From Apostichopus japonicus (taxonomy: Eukaryota; Echinodermata; Holothuroidea; Aspidochirotida; Stichopodidae): 64,000 nucleotides of DNA. Shown piece after piece: positions 1 to 10,600 of the stretch. Made by a program: the position numbers and the translations under genes. Below the pieces are notes generated by a model. The model did no database searches, was not told the origin of the DNA, and saw only the letters and a list, made by a program, of their open reading frames with translations. Position 1 is the stretch's first letter. Every line of letters begins with the position of its first letter. Location: NCBI RefSeq assembly GCF_037975245.1, contig NC_092565.1, positions 14,351,499 through 14,415,498 of the forward strand, given 5' to 3'.

Positions 1-200
1 CCAGGTGAAAATGCAAAATTATATACAAAATGGAGTGGGTGGGTTGAAGTGTGCTATATTGCACCAAATTGCATCTAAGGCCACCTGGAAATGCAAAAAA
101 TTCCAAAGGGGAGTGGGACACCCCCTCCCCTTAGACCCCTCCCCCAGGCCAGCCATCAGTCTTCAGCCCCCCCACTCAAAAGTACCTTCCTACGCCACTG
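1..200 (-). mobile_element. hAT-type MITE, cut by the window start
   Basis: Reverse complement of the start of the complete element at 17103-17485. It shares the GC-rich block with the C-runs and the text CAGTGGCGTAGGAAGGTAC at its outer end (plus-strand ...CCTACGCCACTG at 189-200). It sits directly beside the LINE remnant, so the two repeats are nested or adjacent. The other terminus is outside the window. Confidence 0.7.
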
Positions 201-735
201 CCCTCAGACCCGGTCTGGATTCATAATGGTGGGCAGAATCAACAAGGTACCACCCTGCAAAACCTTAAACAGTACCATCATGATTTTAAACTGGACCCAG
301 TACCTCACCGGAAGCCAATGTAGGTGTTTTAAAAGAGGTGTGATATGGACATGTTTTGGAGAACGAGACACCACCCAGACAGTTGTGTTCAAAACACGTA
401 TTGGTTTCAAAGTAGCATCAGGAAGGCCGGCCAAGAGTGAGTAACAGTTGTTAATCCTAGAAGCATGAGCAACAGTCTTTGCAGTCTCATCATTAAAGTA
501 CGAGCGAATTTCTCCAAGGTGTCTGACAAACATCACAGCAGATGAATACTCATGTTTTACATGAGGTACCATATTTAGATGCGTGTCAAAAATTACACCT
601 AGATTACGAACATAATCAGAGGCAGGAACAAACAAATTATCAATAAGAAGTTTTAAGTCTGTTGGAACCATTTTTGCCACAAAACACAATAAACTGGGTT
701 TTATCATGATTAAGTTTTAACCTATTTGCAAGTAT
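201..735 (-). mobile_element. LINE (jockey/CR1-like) reverse transcriptase remnant
   Basis: The minus strand reads a degenerate C-terminal part of a non-LTR reverse transcriptase: VRNLGVIFDTHLNMVPHVKH, then an RSYFNDETAKTVAHA segment, then HITPLLKHLHWLPVRYWVQF. These are the thumb and connection motifs that follow the catalytic core in CR1/L2/jockey-type LINEs. The catalytic YADD part is absent, so it is a 5'-truncated, inactive copy. Codons are disrupted near the 3' end and the hAT MITE abuts it. Confidence 0.75.
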
Positions 736-2661
736 CCAGGTATAAAATGATTTTAGGCATGTAGTTCACCTGGTTTGTTCAGAACATCAGTCAAAATCTA
801 CATTTCAACACTAATTTTAGATTACAAAATTCCCTGGTTTACCAGTATTTGCTGTAAAACAGGTTGCTACAATCGACATCGAGGGCCACAGAAACTTCTT
901 CAGGGGCATAGCTAGACTTGATAGGGGGCCCAATGCCTTTCTTGAGGATGGGGATGCAAGCATGCCCTATTTTCTAAAAAATAAATGTCTGTTAGGTTTT
1001 GAGGGGCTTGACAGATATTTGGGTACCTGGCCCCTTACTAGGAGAATACAGAAGTTTCTTCCTACTCCTGAACTGAATTCTTTGTTCAGTGTGTTTCTGT
1101 CCCATTATTCTTTACATTTCTTTAAATTATTATTGTTATCTGTTTCTTTTACTTTGACAAGTGGTAATTACCAAACACTGAATACAAAGATCAAAAGACT
1201 GAGAACTTACAAAATCTACAAGATTTATTCACAAGAAACAAAAAGACAGTAACAAAGATAAGGATGAAGTAAAATAAACTAATTTTCCCAAATCTCACTT
1301 GATCTCCCCCCATGTTTAGTATTTTAATTATGTAACCAAACAATGTTAAATCAAACCAAATTAATCCTTGATGGTGTTGTGAAGTCTGAAGATCTGCTGG
1401 AAGGAGTTAGTCCAGAACTAGCAATTAAGATGTAGCTATATTGGATACTGCAGCAGGAGCTTTTGTGCTTAGAACAAACTCAGTACAGTATTTGAATGAG
1501 TCTTTATTAATTTACCTATTTAACTTTCATGCTTTCAGAGCAAAATCTCAACATCTTGTGGAAATCATGGAAATGTAACCACAACTAGTCAAAGTTGGAG
1601 GTTGTGGCACATTAGGAATGTTTTGAATAGTCAGCACACCCCCCCCCCCCTCCCTCCCATGAGAGCAAGTATTTGTCATGCTCTTTAACTGAACTTGAAA
1701 GCAATGCTGTATTAGTATTGACAAAAACTATTGGGTATAGCAGCAAACCTTCCCAAAATTCATCCTACAGTATGACTAAACTGAAGCTACTGTATGTATT
1801 TGATCATGATTAAATACACAAAAAGATTGACTTCTAGTTCAACATACATCTTGCATTTTTTGTGCTTCCATATTTAATTCATATGCAGTCAGACACAAGC
1901 AGGCTTACAGCAAACTTAAAACAATAATTTTATAACCTATTTTCTTCGTATGTTGCAAAACATGTTTCAATGTAAAAAATTTATCCTTGAAAAATTGCTC
2001 ACTACTTGCAGCTGGAACAGCTGAAGTTTATTGGAAACTTGTAAACAGGAGAAATGTCTTGAGGATTCCTTAAACTGGGTAATATTGACAACGAGAACAA
2101 AAGAAAAAAACAAAATTGAAATAAGAAGTTTTTGCAGACTATCAGGGAACATTCACTCTGTCATGTGACTTGGTAAGGGACTAAGGGGATAAAATTAAAA
2201 CAAATTAGTGTAAATGTCACTACAATATCTTGGCAACAATAGTAACCCAATCTACTTTAACCACACTTCTAGAACTGGTAGTGTCTTCTCTCATAAAGAG
2301 TAACTCTGTGAAGTTCTGAAGGCCACTTTCAAACAAATACATTTCACTCCTTTCATTGTGATGCAGGGCTTTGATTGATGACACTGCTTAGTTTGCCCTC
2401 TAACCAACAACTATCTTAACTTTTCAGAAATAAAAAGATGATTGGGATTCTTCAGCATTTTTATGTTTATCCATCTTTCGTTAGAACAGAAACTGCACTT
2501 GACCATTTCACATTTACAGCTTGGTCCTTTGATAAAAACGTGCAAATGTCTGTAAAAAGTGGTACGAAACTATGGCTGCCACATCTTTTCCAGCTAGCTT
2601 CCTCAAAAGGTATTAAACGTTGATGGTGGAAGAAAACTTGGGATAAAGCTGAATCTTCGTG
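736..2661. other. Non-coding stretch downstream of SNRPG
   Basis: No coding similarity was recognised. It contains a C-run at 1640-1650 and AT-rich text. It would include the SNRPG 3' UTR at its upper end; no clear polyadenylation site for the minus strand was assigned. Confidence 0.5.
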
Positions 2662-2715
2662 CTAGACAACTCTGTCCAATGCCTCTAGTAGAATTATACT
2701 GTTTCCCCTGACAAC
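2662..2715 (-). CDS. SNRPG: SNRPG coding exon 4 (Sm2 and stop)
   Basis: Encodes [17 protein letters not shown] and a TAG stop, the Sm2 strand and C-terminus of Sm-G. The acceptor is ACCTTTCAG|. The 3' UTR continues toward lower coordinates; its end was not located. Confidence 0.93.
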   Translation of the reverse strand, partial: VVRGNSIILLEALDRVV

Positions 2716-5700
2716 CTGAAAGGTAAGCAAACAATGGCATTCAATAACAACTGCATTTTCAGAAGACTTCTTGATAAATTCCTCTGGTTTCTTGGACTTT
2801 GTACCAAACAGCTTGGAGAGCCAAGTACTGGAAGGTTGTTGAACCTTAGTAAGGCCATGCAGATAAGTTAATTTGCTATTGGCCTCGGGTAGTATTGCTG
2901 AGCCTTTATTTCCCCTACCATAAATAGACAGGTAGCTGCTCCAGCGAGTAGATGGATAGCTTTGATCATCCAGCAAAGAAACTGATTTTCTTAATACCAC
3001 TAAACAACCACCAAACAACCCTGTAAAATCACCCCTGTAAAGTGTATCTTATTAGTATCATCAATTCAAAATTGTAATTTGGTGGGCCGAAATGTTTGTT
3101 TGAACACAAACTTTTACGACAAAGAAACACTGTCTCATTCTATAATTATGACATTTTAGTAATATTCTGCTTAGTGTTGCCATGAATCAGTCACAATGAA
3201 ACGTTCTTGATTTGTTCCATTAATTACTTGATGTATTGCCATTGTAGCAGATTTTGCCAACATTTTGCCAACGTTCAATAAGTGCTTCAAAAGCATACAT
3301 AATTTAACGAAAATGCTGTATTAACTCCACCAAGTCCATTTTCTGATGGTACAAATTTTCTTTACAGTTAAATCACTTCTGAAGGACAATAACTTCATTT
3401 CAGGTCGTGTTGTATTTTCTAGTTCATGGTTTCAGTGATGATATAGATGTGTAGTTCACAAGCATTGCATGCTATCTTATTGCATATAAGTGGAACAGAA
3501 GCTTTGATACAGTCATGATTAAATAGCCATAATTCATGACCAAAACAAGTTAATCAACCCATGATGTAGCTTCACTGCTATAAATTCTTACCACCATTCC
3601 GATCTCATTCTTGGTACCTTCCCTGGTATCTTCAACAGCTTCATCTATCACCAGATTCATAAACGGGTCAAATCCCCTCAATACTCCAATGATCTGTCGT
3701 TTGCCATTTAGTTTCACTGAAAAATGGAGTGGGAAAAAAAAGGTTTTCATTAAAGAACACTGCCTAACATTGGAAGGGCTGTGTTTAAATGACAGATTGT
3801 TTACATGGAAATCATAAACTTTTATCAATAGTAGACACTTAACTAAACTTAATGAGGGATTTCATTGTACTCAATATCTTCTACACAGCAGAAAATTTAC
3901 AAGTCTACTTTGATATAATAACAATGGGATTCATTTCATGTGTAAAAAGATTCATAATCTACTTACAAAGCAACTTCTTGTCCATGTACCTGAGGATAAG
4001 ATTAAAAAGTTGGGTGTAAATGAGCAATCTGATATTGGATACATAGATGTAACGTGCAATTTACTTTGCAACCATATTTTGTACGGATACATTGTTCACA
4101 TAACAACACACTGGTAATATTAATGGAATCAAACTGCAGTCTGTTTGTTGGTAAACATTTCCAGCCTTTTAGGGGTGTTGAAATGGAGGATAAACTACCT
4201 CATGATTGTTAACTGTCTTACAAATGGCAACAAACAGATAGTTGAATTCTGGACATGGGTGGATAAATTTCACTTTCCATCATACATGGAGATACTAAAG
4301 AGGACCATTGTAAGTATTATCGCTTTGATGTTTCAAGATATGTAAATTATTGTACCACTGATTATAAACAAATGCCTAAATGTCCTGATCTAATTTATAT
4401 TATAACATACTGTAGCTTAAAAGGATTGTCTGGTGGCCCAAAGAAGTTACCTTAAAAAATGATAAATAATTTTCCAAACATGTTGTCAAAGTATGAGAAC
4501 GCTAATGTTGCGTTTGACAGAGAAACGATATTTTAATCGTTAAGGATAGACATTTCCAATATGATTTGAACAGTACAGAGCATGACGTCATCTTCGCTAA
4601 TGCAGATTGCAACATTAACCCACACTCCGTACAGTACCTACAGTAATCACAACAAAAACCGCATTTGTACAGATAAATTTCTTCCTTAATTTTCAGTGAA
4701 ATTTCTTATAAATTAGATATGTTTTCAACAACTCCTTAATCCGCCATGTAGTAGATCGGTGGTTTCGTGGTCTTTTGGTAACACAAGATAAGTTTTAACA
4801 GCAGACTCTTCGTTGTTTATACATCGCGCTTTGTAGCTCCAAAACGAGGAATGTTGGCATGTAGGCTACTCTAACGTTTACAATCGGACAGTTCTGCCAA
4901 AGCCTAGCTAAGCTTCTCGGTACTACATTTGCTCTGACAAAGATTCCTCCAAGTTTCATCTTTCTGTGTTTCGAATACTTTGCAAGTTTCCTTTTATTGT
5001 AAATTTGATCCGTGAATTTGATTTCAGCGATTTCGAAGAACAGTTTATGAACTGTGGTTTGAGTGTGAGAGTATATTATGTGAAACGCTATACGTATACC
5101 GAATGGGCATGGTAGGCTGTAATGTTCGTGATATGTATGTTATATAGGCGATCACATGTGCGTCTACATGTAAGAGTGATTTGCTGCAGGAATGGGAGTG
5201 CTAACTTCAAGTCGCGTGTTTTGCTTATTTTCCAGCACTACGTCAATCACCATATTGATGCGTTCGAACAAACGGTACTTTTGGTGAGAAAGTGGTGAAT
5301 TTGAAAACCAGATTTCTACAAGAAGAAAATGTCGAATGGGGACAATTTTTACATGGTTAGAAAGAGAAAAATAATAACTACAAGGACAATGTATCAAAAT
5401 CTTTCACCAGACAATTCCTTTAACTTGTATTGCTAACCTACAAATACAATACATAAATGCACATTGTAACTGTAAGCCCAAGTTAGGTGCAATCATTACA
5501 GTTAATGTTCCAACCTGTTCGACTACAATGATGAATGCAGTATTTTGCAAGATAACACACTTATAGAAACAGGATACCACTTACAACTAACAGAAGCGGT
5601 AGGTAGCCTAGTCAGTAGTATGGGTTGAAGCCATAAGAAGTGACACTAGGCTTAGCCCACTGACAACCGTTTGTGATACAATGGGATGGTACCAGTTATG

Positions 5701-6044
5701 CGATATGTACTGGCGCTGTTGTCACATACTTTTCTAGCTATTTCTTCACATTTTCTACCAATTGGCCATATTGTTTAAAGTATATGCTAAGAATAAACAT
5801 GTTTGAAATCTCAATGAATGAATAAGACATCCGATAAAGAGTAATACGAAAATTACACAATGTCTAGAAAATCTAAGGACCGCATCGTACGTTGAAGTTA
5901 CGATAGAAGGTAGACTAAGTAAAACAGCACATGCAACAAATCATATTCCGGAGATTCCTGAAACTTAGCGGTATTTATAAGACAAAATATGAGACTTAGA
6001 AGAAGTAATTACTTCTTAAGTTCTGGTGGATGAGCTTTACTCAT
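2662..6044 (-). CDS. SNRPG: SNRPG: small nuclear ribonucleoprotein G (Sm-G), 4 coding exons
   Basis: Sm-G is one of seven Sm proteins that form the ring around the U-rich Sm site of U1, U2, U4 and U5 snRNAs in the spliceosome. Joining 6044-6013, 3989-3967, 3716-3592 and 2715-2662 gives 234 nt, or 77 residues plus stop; human Sm-G has 76. The product starts [16 protein letters not shown]. It carries the Sm1 motif ([20 protein letters not shown], about residues 20-39) with the RNA-contacting FDPFMN loop, and the Sm2 motif ([13 protein letters not shown], near residues 60-72). All three introns have GT-AG ends in consistent phase. Intron 1 (about 2 kb) holds a 1-kb TTAA-flanked transposon. The gene is divergent from CHMP7. 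Identification rests on near-complete similarity to the family; only the UTR ends are unknown. Confidence 0.95.
3592..3716 (-). CDS. SNRPG: SNRPG coding exon 3 (Sm1 core)
   Basis: Encodes KLNGKR through NEIGMV, the core of the Sm fold including [15 protein letters not shown]. The acceptor is TTTTTCAG| and the donor |GTAAGA. The exon opens in phase 2 and closes in phase 0, matching its neighbours. Confidence 0.94.
3967..3989 (-). CDS. SNRPG: SNRPG coding exon 2 (23-nt micro-exon)
   Basis: A 23-nt exon between the acceptor TCCTCAG| and the donor |GTAAGT. It completes the split lysine codon and encodes KYMDKKLL up to the first base of the last leucine codon. Without it the Sm-G frame cannot be joined. 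Confidence 0.9.
4417..5423 (-). mobile_element. 1-kb TTAA-flanked non-autonomous DNA transposon, copy 1 (SNRPG intron 1)
   Basis: Bounded by TTAA at 4417-4420 and 5420-5423. The terminal inverted repeats are AAGGATTGTCTGGTGG and, on the other strand, AGGAATTGTCTGGTG. It is the reverse complement of the element at 25686-26939, with long stretches of near-identity (for example the text around the ends and around 4740-4800). No transposase is encoded. TTAA targets are used by piggyBac and Kolobok; the terminal AGG does not fit the usual CC start of piggyBac well, so the superfamily is left open. Confidence 0.85.
6013..6044 (-). CDS. SNRPG: SNRPG coding exon 1
   Basis: Encodes [10 protein letters not shown] plus two bases of the next lysine codon. 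The start is the ATG at 6044-6042, since the protein begins exactly as Sm-G does. The donor reads AA|GTAATT. This exon is too short to stand out as an open frame and was found by searching for the expected N-terminus. Confidence 0.93.
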
Positions 6045-6662
6045 GATGATGGCAACACCTGATGTGGATTTCGACGGAAGAAAATTGACTGTTTTGGTTA
6101 CTTTGAACAGTTAGATGGCGTCGGTTTCACCTAGATATTGTACACGCGCGCACATAGCATGGAAAATATAGCGATGAATAACATGCATTATGGCTAGCCA
6201 TAGAGGACAAAACATTTTGAGAAGTGATCTATAATGGAAATGAAAGCAAACACTGGAAGCCGTTGCAACCAGACTGAACCAGTTATCTTTAAATATTAGA
6301 AGCAGCTTTTTGCGTCCTTTTGTAAACCGCATTGACCTCATGATGACGTAACGATATACATAAGTAGCATTTCTATTCAAATCTAACTTCAAAGGGCCAC
6401 AAAATTACAACTTTGAACGTTGTTTTTCGCGAAGATATTTTCCGTTAGGATTGCAATAAAACCCGCCCATAATATGAATATTACAATCTATGAGGGTCAT
6501 TGCATAAAAAGGTAAATAGTTTTAACTTTGCCGGCGTCGTAAGCAACCCAGTGCACCAATATGTACTTTAACACCATGCATTATTTGTGTCAATAATGGC
6601 TGTGATACCAACGCAACTTTTTGCGGATTGCTGTGAATGAATCTATTTTAAGCAACTGTTCA
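6045..6662. promoter_or_regulatory. Divergent spacer upstream of SNRPG
   Basis: Region directly upstream of the SNRPG start codon and part of the 1.4 kb between the SNRPG and CHMP7 start codons. The SNRPG promoter must lie here or within its upstream exon. No TATA box or other defined element was assigned. The remaining part toward CHMP7 is occupied by a Penelope-like remnant. Confidence 0.4.
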
Positions 6663-6664
6663 TA

Positions 6665-7095
6665 AATACACATGTGTAAAAGTGAGTGGGCCTGACGTTT
6701 CGATCCCAGCAGGATCTTCTTCAGAGGCTGAATTACAAGTAACATAAACTACAAGGGACATAACACAAGCACATAGAACAGATATGTTAATGAGCAGGGT
6801 GAACACAAGAGAGATTGATGTAAGAGGATTAGTTGAAAAAGTGTGGAGAGAAAAAAGGAACCAACGGGCCAAGAGGAGAGTTAGGAGATGGAGGGGGGGG
6901 GGGCATGCAGAAGAAAGGTAAGTCATGTCCTTCCTGAATGTTGAACCCATGAGGTTGAATGGTGGGAAGGCATTGCATCCACAGTCTCTCTCTGCTGAGT
7001 CGTACTAGGTCAGGACGACTACTTAAAGATTCAATCCCCTGTAAGGAAATGTCATTTAATGCTATGGTTGGGAAGTTTAAAATGTTGTCCAACCA
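6665..7095 (-). mobile_element. Penelope-like retroelement 3' remnant
   Basis: The minus strand encodes SSRPDLVRLSRERLWMQCLP and TIQPHGFNIQEGHDLPFF, the R-x-RE-x-W-x(n)-P-G-N ending typical of the C-terminus of Penelope-like polymerases with a GIY-YIG domain. This is followed toward 6665 by the common tail SASEEDPAGIETSGPLT. The reverse transcriptase is missing, so the copy is 5'-truncated. A G-run and a small frame break interrupt the remnant near 6890-6900. Confidence 0.65.
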
Positions 7096-7330
7096 GTCTC
7101 AGTCACAGTCAATATATTAAAAACGGTGTATAGGAATTGAGTGCAAATTCCACCAGAATGCTTAGATTATTATCAGAATGAAATGTTGACCTGGACAATT
7201 CTTTTAATCCTCTGACACGACAACAAGTAACAGGATCATCAACAAACACGCGTGCAGTACCGTATCCGTATCCATTTAAGTACGACGGCACAATAATACT
7301 TACAGGGAATACCCCTAATTCGTACAACTA

Positions 7331-7440
7331 CTACACTACACTGTTACGTTTGACGTACATACAGTCTTTAAATCAGCCAAGGTCAGAACTTGTTCGAACA
7401 GTTCGACTGACAAACTTCAGTTTCACTTGCTTAGATAACC
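7331..7440 (+). promoter_or_regulatory. CHMP7 upstream / 5' UTR region
   Basis: Sequence just ahead of the CHMP7 ATG. The start context AACCATGG fits the animal initiation consensus. No in-frame ATG extends the protein upstream in a way that matches the family, so 7441 is taken as the start. The transcription start is not determined. Confidence 0.4.
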
Positions 7441-7694
7441 ATGGAGAGAGAATACCTACCACCTTGCTGGGTGGACGAAGACAGAATTAACTATCTCTTT
7501 TCCGCCTTTCGAAAAGATCGGGCATCAAATCAACAGGACTGGGATACTAAGCTTACGTTTTGGGTTAATTGCATTGAGCAATACTGCAAACATTGCAAAA
7601 CTGTTGTTATCGATAGTAGTCAAATTTCGAGACAATTTGAAAGAAATGGTGTTGTTCCTATGGGAATGGACACGGTTTTGAAAGAAATGTATTG
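7441..7694 (+). CDS. CHMP7: CHMP7 coding exon 1
   Basis: From the initiator ATG through VLKEMY plus two bases of a cysteine codon; donor TATTG|GTATGT. Encodes the first winged-helix domain with the family-typical PPEW-like start (LPPCWVDED) and NYLFSAFRKDR. Confidence 0.93.
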
Positions 7695-10600
7695 GTATGT
7701 TCCTTACTGCTCATAAACAACGCCAAAGTTGCCAGAGAGCTTTATAAAAATATTGCGTGATTGTGTACCTACAGACCAAAGTTAGGCTACAGTACAACTA
7801 CAAGTACAAGGTCAAACATAGGCTAGTTTAGATGTACAGTATGACTTACAACGACCAGTACTGTATAACATGTGGGTGTGGGGAATTGTTCCTTATAGTT
7901 TAGTTACTGTGCGGGTAGGGTTTGGTTTTAAGGGCCTTTTAGGCTGTGACGTTTTAGATTTCACTGGCGGATCACGTAGAAAGTGCTAGTATTACACTGC
8001 TTGTGTTAGTTTAAAGGCATTGAAGACTCGCCCCAAACTGCGTGTTGCGCTCTGAAAAAGTTAACTTTCCGTTGCTTGCAAGTGAAGTTTTCTGCTAGTC
8101 GCTACAAAATGCAGACAGTAATGAAACGTGACACCTTGTTATCTTTAGCTGGACCTGAGATGTCCATCGCTGTATCGTTTGCACACTGTGCTGTGCATGG
8201 GTATTGACCGCAGCTGTATGTACTGACTGTAGACAAGTGTCTAATTACCGAAGGTAGCAAGCTGTGTGCGTATTTTCTGGGATAGATAGTGGTGTCTAAC
8301 ACTTCTGTTACACCTCATTCGAAACTAGGTCAGATTACCGGCATTAGACGTTCTTTTTTGTGCGAGTCTTCACACCCTTTAACCTAGTGTTAATAGACTT
8401 TTTAGATTGAAAAATTTATACAGATAACATGGACAACAAGGAAACGTGTGTCACACTTGATCAATATGTCAAACAGCTTTGTTATGAACCAAGTATGCCC
8501 ATCCATAGTAGTTCAATTTGGTTTTACCCAAGGACTAGGAAGCCAACAGAGGTTTACTTGAAGCCATGCATAACCTTGATTCCAAGTGATTATCTTGAAT
8601 GAAAACTGGCTTAGGCCTATACCAATAATTAAATAATAAACTTAAGATAAGTGTTCAGAGAGTTACATGACAGATGTGTAATTGTCCCACCTGTTCCTGG
8701 GACCGCCACTTTATGTCCCCATCCTACGGACAAAAGTGTACCTCATCATCTGACCACTTTCTCAGATAATGAGGCAGCTGTAAGTTCCCCATTCATAATC
8801 ACTGCAGGTAGCTATGGTGAACAAAGTTGTTTCAAAAAGCAATGAAACTTCAGAACCAAACCAAACTCCATAATGGATTTTGGGATTTTTGGTAAGTTAA
8901 AAATATCAACAATGTCTATTGCAAGAATCATTTCCAACATTTTCGACCTCATATTTCAGTTCTAAGAAGCTGGTACTTCAAAGTGACTTTGTGAATAGCA
9001 TTGAAGGAAGTTGGCTTGGTTGGTCAGCCAATATGTTCATAGGGAAACCAGCCAGGTGGGCATACAACTCACTTGTGACTGGAAGTGAAAAGATACCCCC
9101 AGGGAGTTATATACATCAAGGTGTATTGGAGGTAGTGTTCTCTTTTGTATGGTTTTACCGTAACTATAGTTTTCTTAAAGGTACAAACGTTTTCTATGTT
9201 GAAACTAGAATGACTTACAACTGTATAATACAGACTGCATAGGCCTATCTATGTCAAGAGGAGCTTTATTAAATTTTCGGTCTGTTGATGCTTGTATAAA
9301 TTTACCTCATATCACTACATTCCTCTGACACAGAGTAAATATATGAATAAATGTAAGTGCTAGTTCAATGCACTACAGTAACGATACAACCGAGATGTTC
9401 AGTAACTTAAGAAAGTCTGTTGCCATTTTTCCAAATAAATATTAAGAAGTGCTAGGTCTATAAATCAGTTTTCAATGTGAAAATGTACCTAGCCTAACAT
9501 ACTTTGTGTATCTATAACTTGTTCACAAGTTGCTATTATCATCAACTTGTCTGATACCATTACCAACTAAATATTGTGAATGAAAGGAACGATAGTACTT
9601 TTATAGTGCTGGTGCAAGTCATTGCACTAGTTACAAAGAAAGATATGGTGGTTTAATGTTGTTGTAGTACATGATTAAAACCAACCAGTAATTGCATGCT
9701 TTAAGGGATAAATAAACAAGATGATTAAAATGGCCCTAAGTAGTAAAGCTAATGAAGAATGTAGACTCTGACCACATCTAAGGCCACCATTGTGTTCTAC
9801 TTCCTTGAATATGAGAAGGTTTAGACGGTCAAAATGGTCTTTAACATTAAATCAAAGTTCTATATCTCTAGTTAGTAACAAGATATTGTAAGTATTTTAT
9901 GATTTCTGCATTTCAGGATATGGCTGACAAGGTTTTATCAAGGTTCTGCTCACCCTCATCTCCTTCTGACAGTTCTATCAATCGGGTCATAGAACAAAAT
10001 GATTTTGAATCATCCATTCTGGATATCTGTGGGGATGATACCACACGTCATTTGGTACTGCTAAAATTGAGGAAGATGAAAAAAGTAGAGGTTGCCACAT
10101 TGGAGGATGGCTGCAAGGTATGTAAAGATGATGTGTAACTTAGTCTTATTTGAAGATGCTGTCATATTTCAAAGTTTAAAAAACTGGTTCCGTTTCCTCC
10201 CACTGTCCGGTAAACTGGGAGCTTTGATATTAGCTTGTTGCATTTATATCACAATGTATGCTTTAAGTCTTCAATGAATCTCTTACTTAGGCTTGTCATA
10301 CTTCATCTGAAGAAAGAAAGACAAGTTGTCACAGTCTGTGGGAGAGGGCTTTGCTGAGGTGTTCACTCTCCCCATTTGTGGTCAAAAAAGGACTCTGAAG
10401 GATACCTTCAGGGTAACACGATTTGAAGTTAAAAAATAATATGACATGAAAGATCAGAACGGTTGAAGGCTGTTACTACTGACAATTTGCCTTTCTGTGC
10501 TCAAAATTGGAGTAGCTAGTTGGCCAAATCACCATCTGGAAAGATTTTTCACTGTACACATTATAGCCTTGTCCAAACTACATACAATTCCAAATATTTT

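Noticed and set aside
5164-5397. Related open frames at 5164-5397 and 25712-25948, possible protein of the TTAA element
   Set aside because: The two copies share the frame only because they are copies of one element; it is short, without domain signature, and ends differ, so it is not called a gene.
8651-8845. Candidate extra CHMP7 exon (open stretch in intron 1)
   Set aside because: Exon 1 joins exon 2 in correct phase with a family-like junction (EMYCSKKLVLQSDF), leaving no room for another exon, and the stretch has no similarity.
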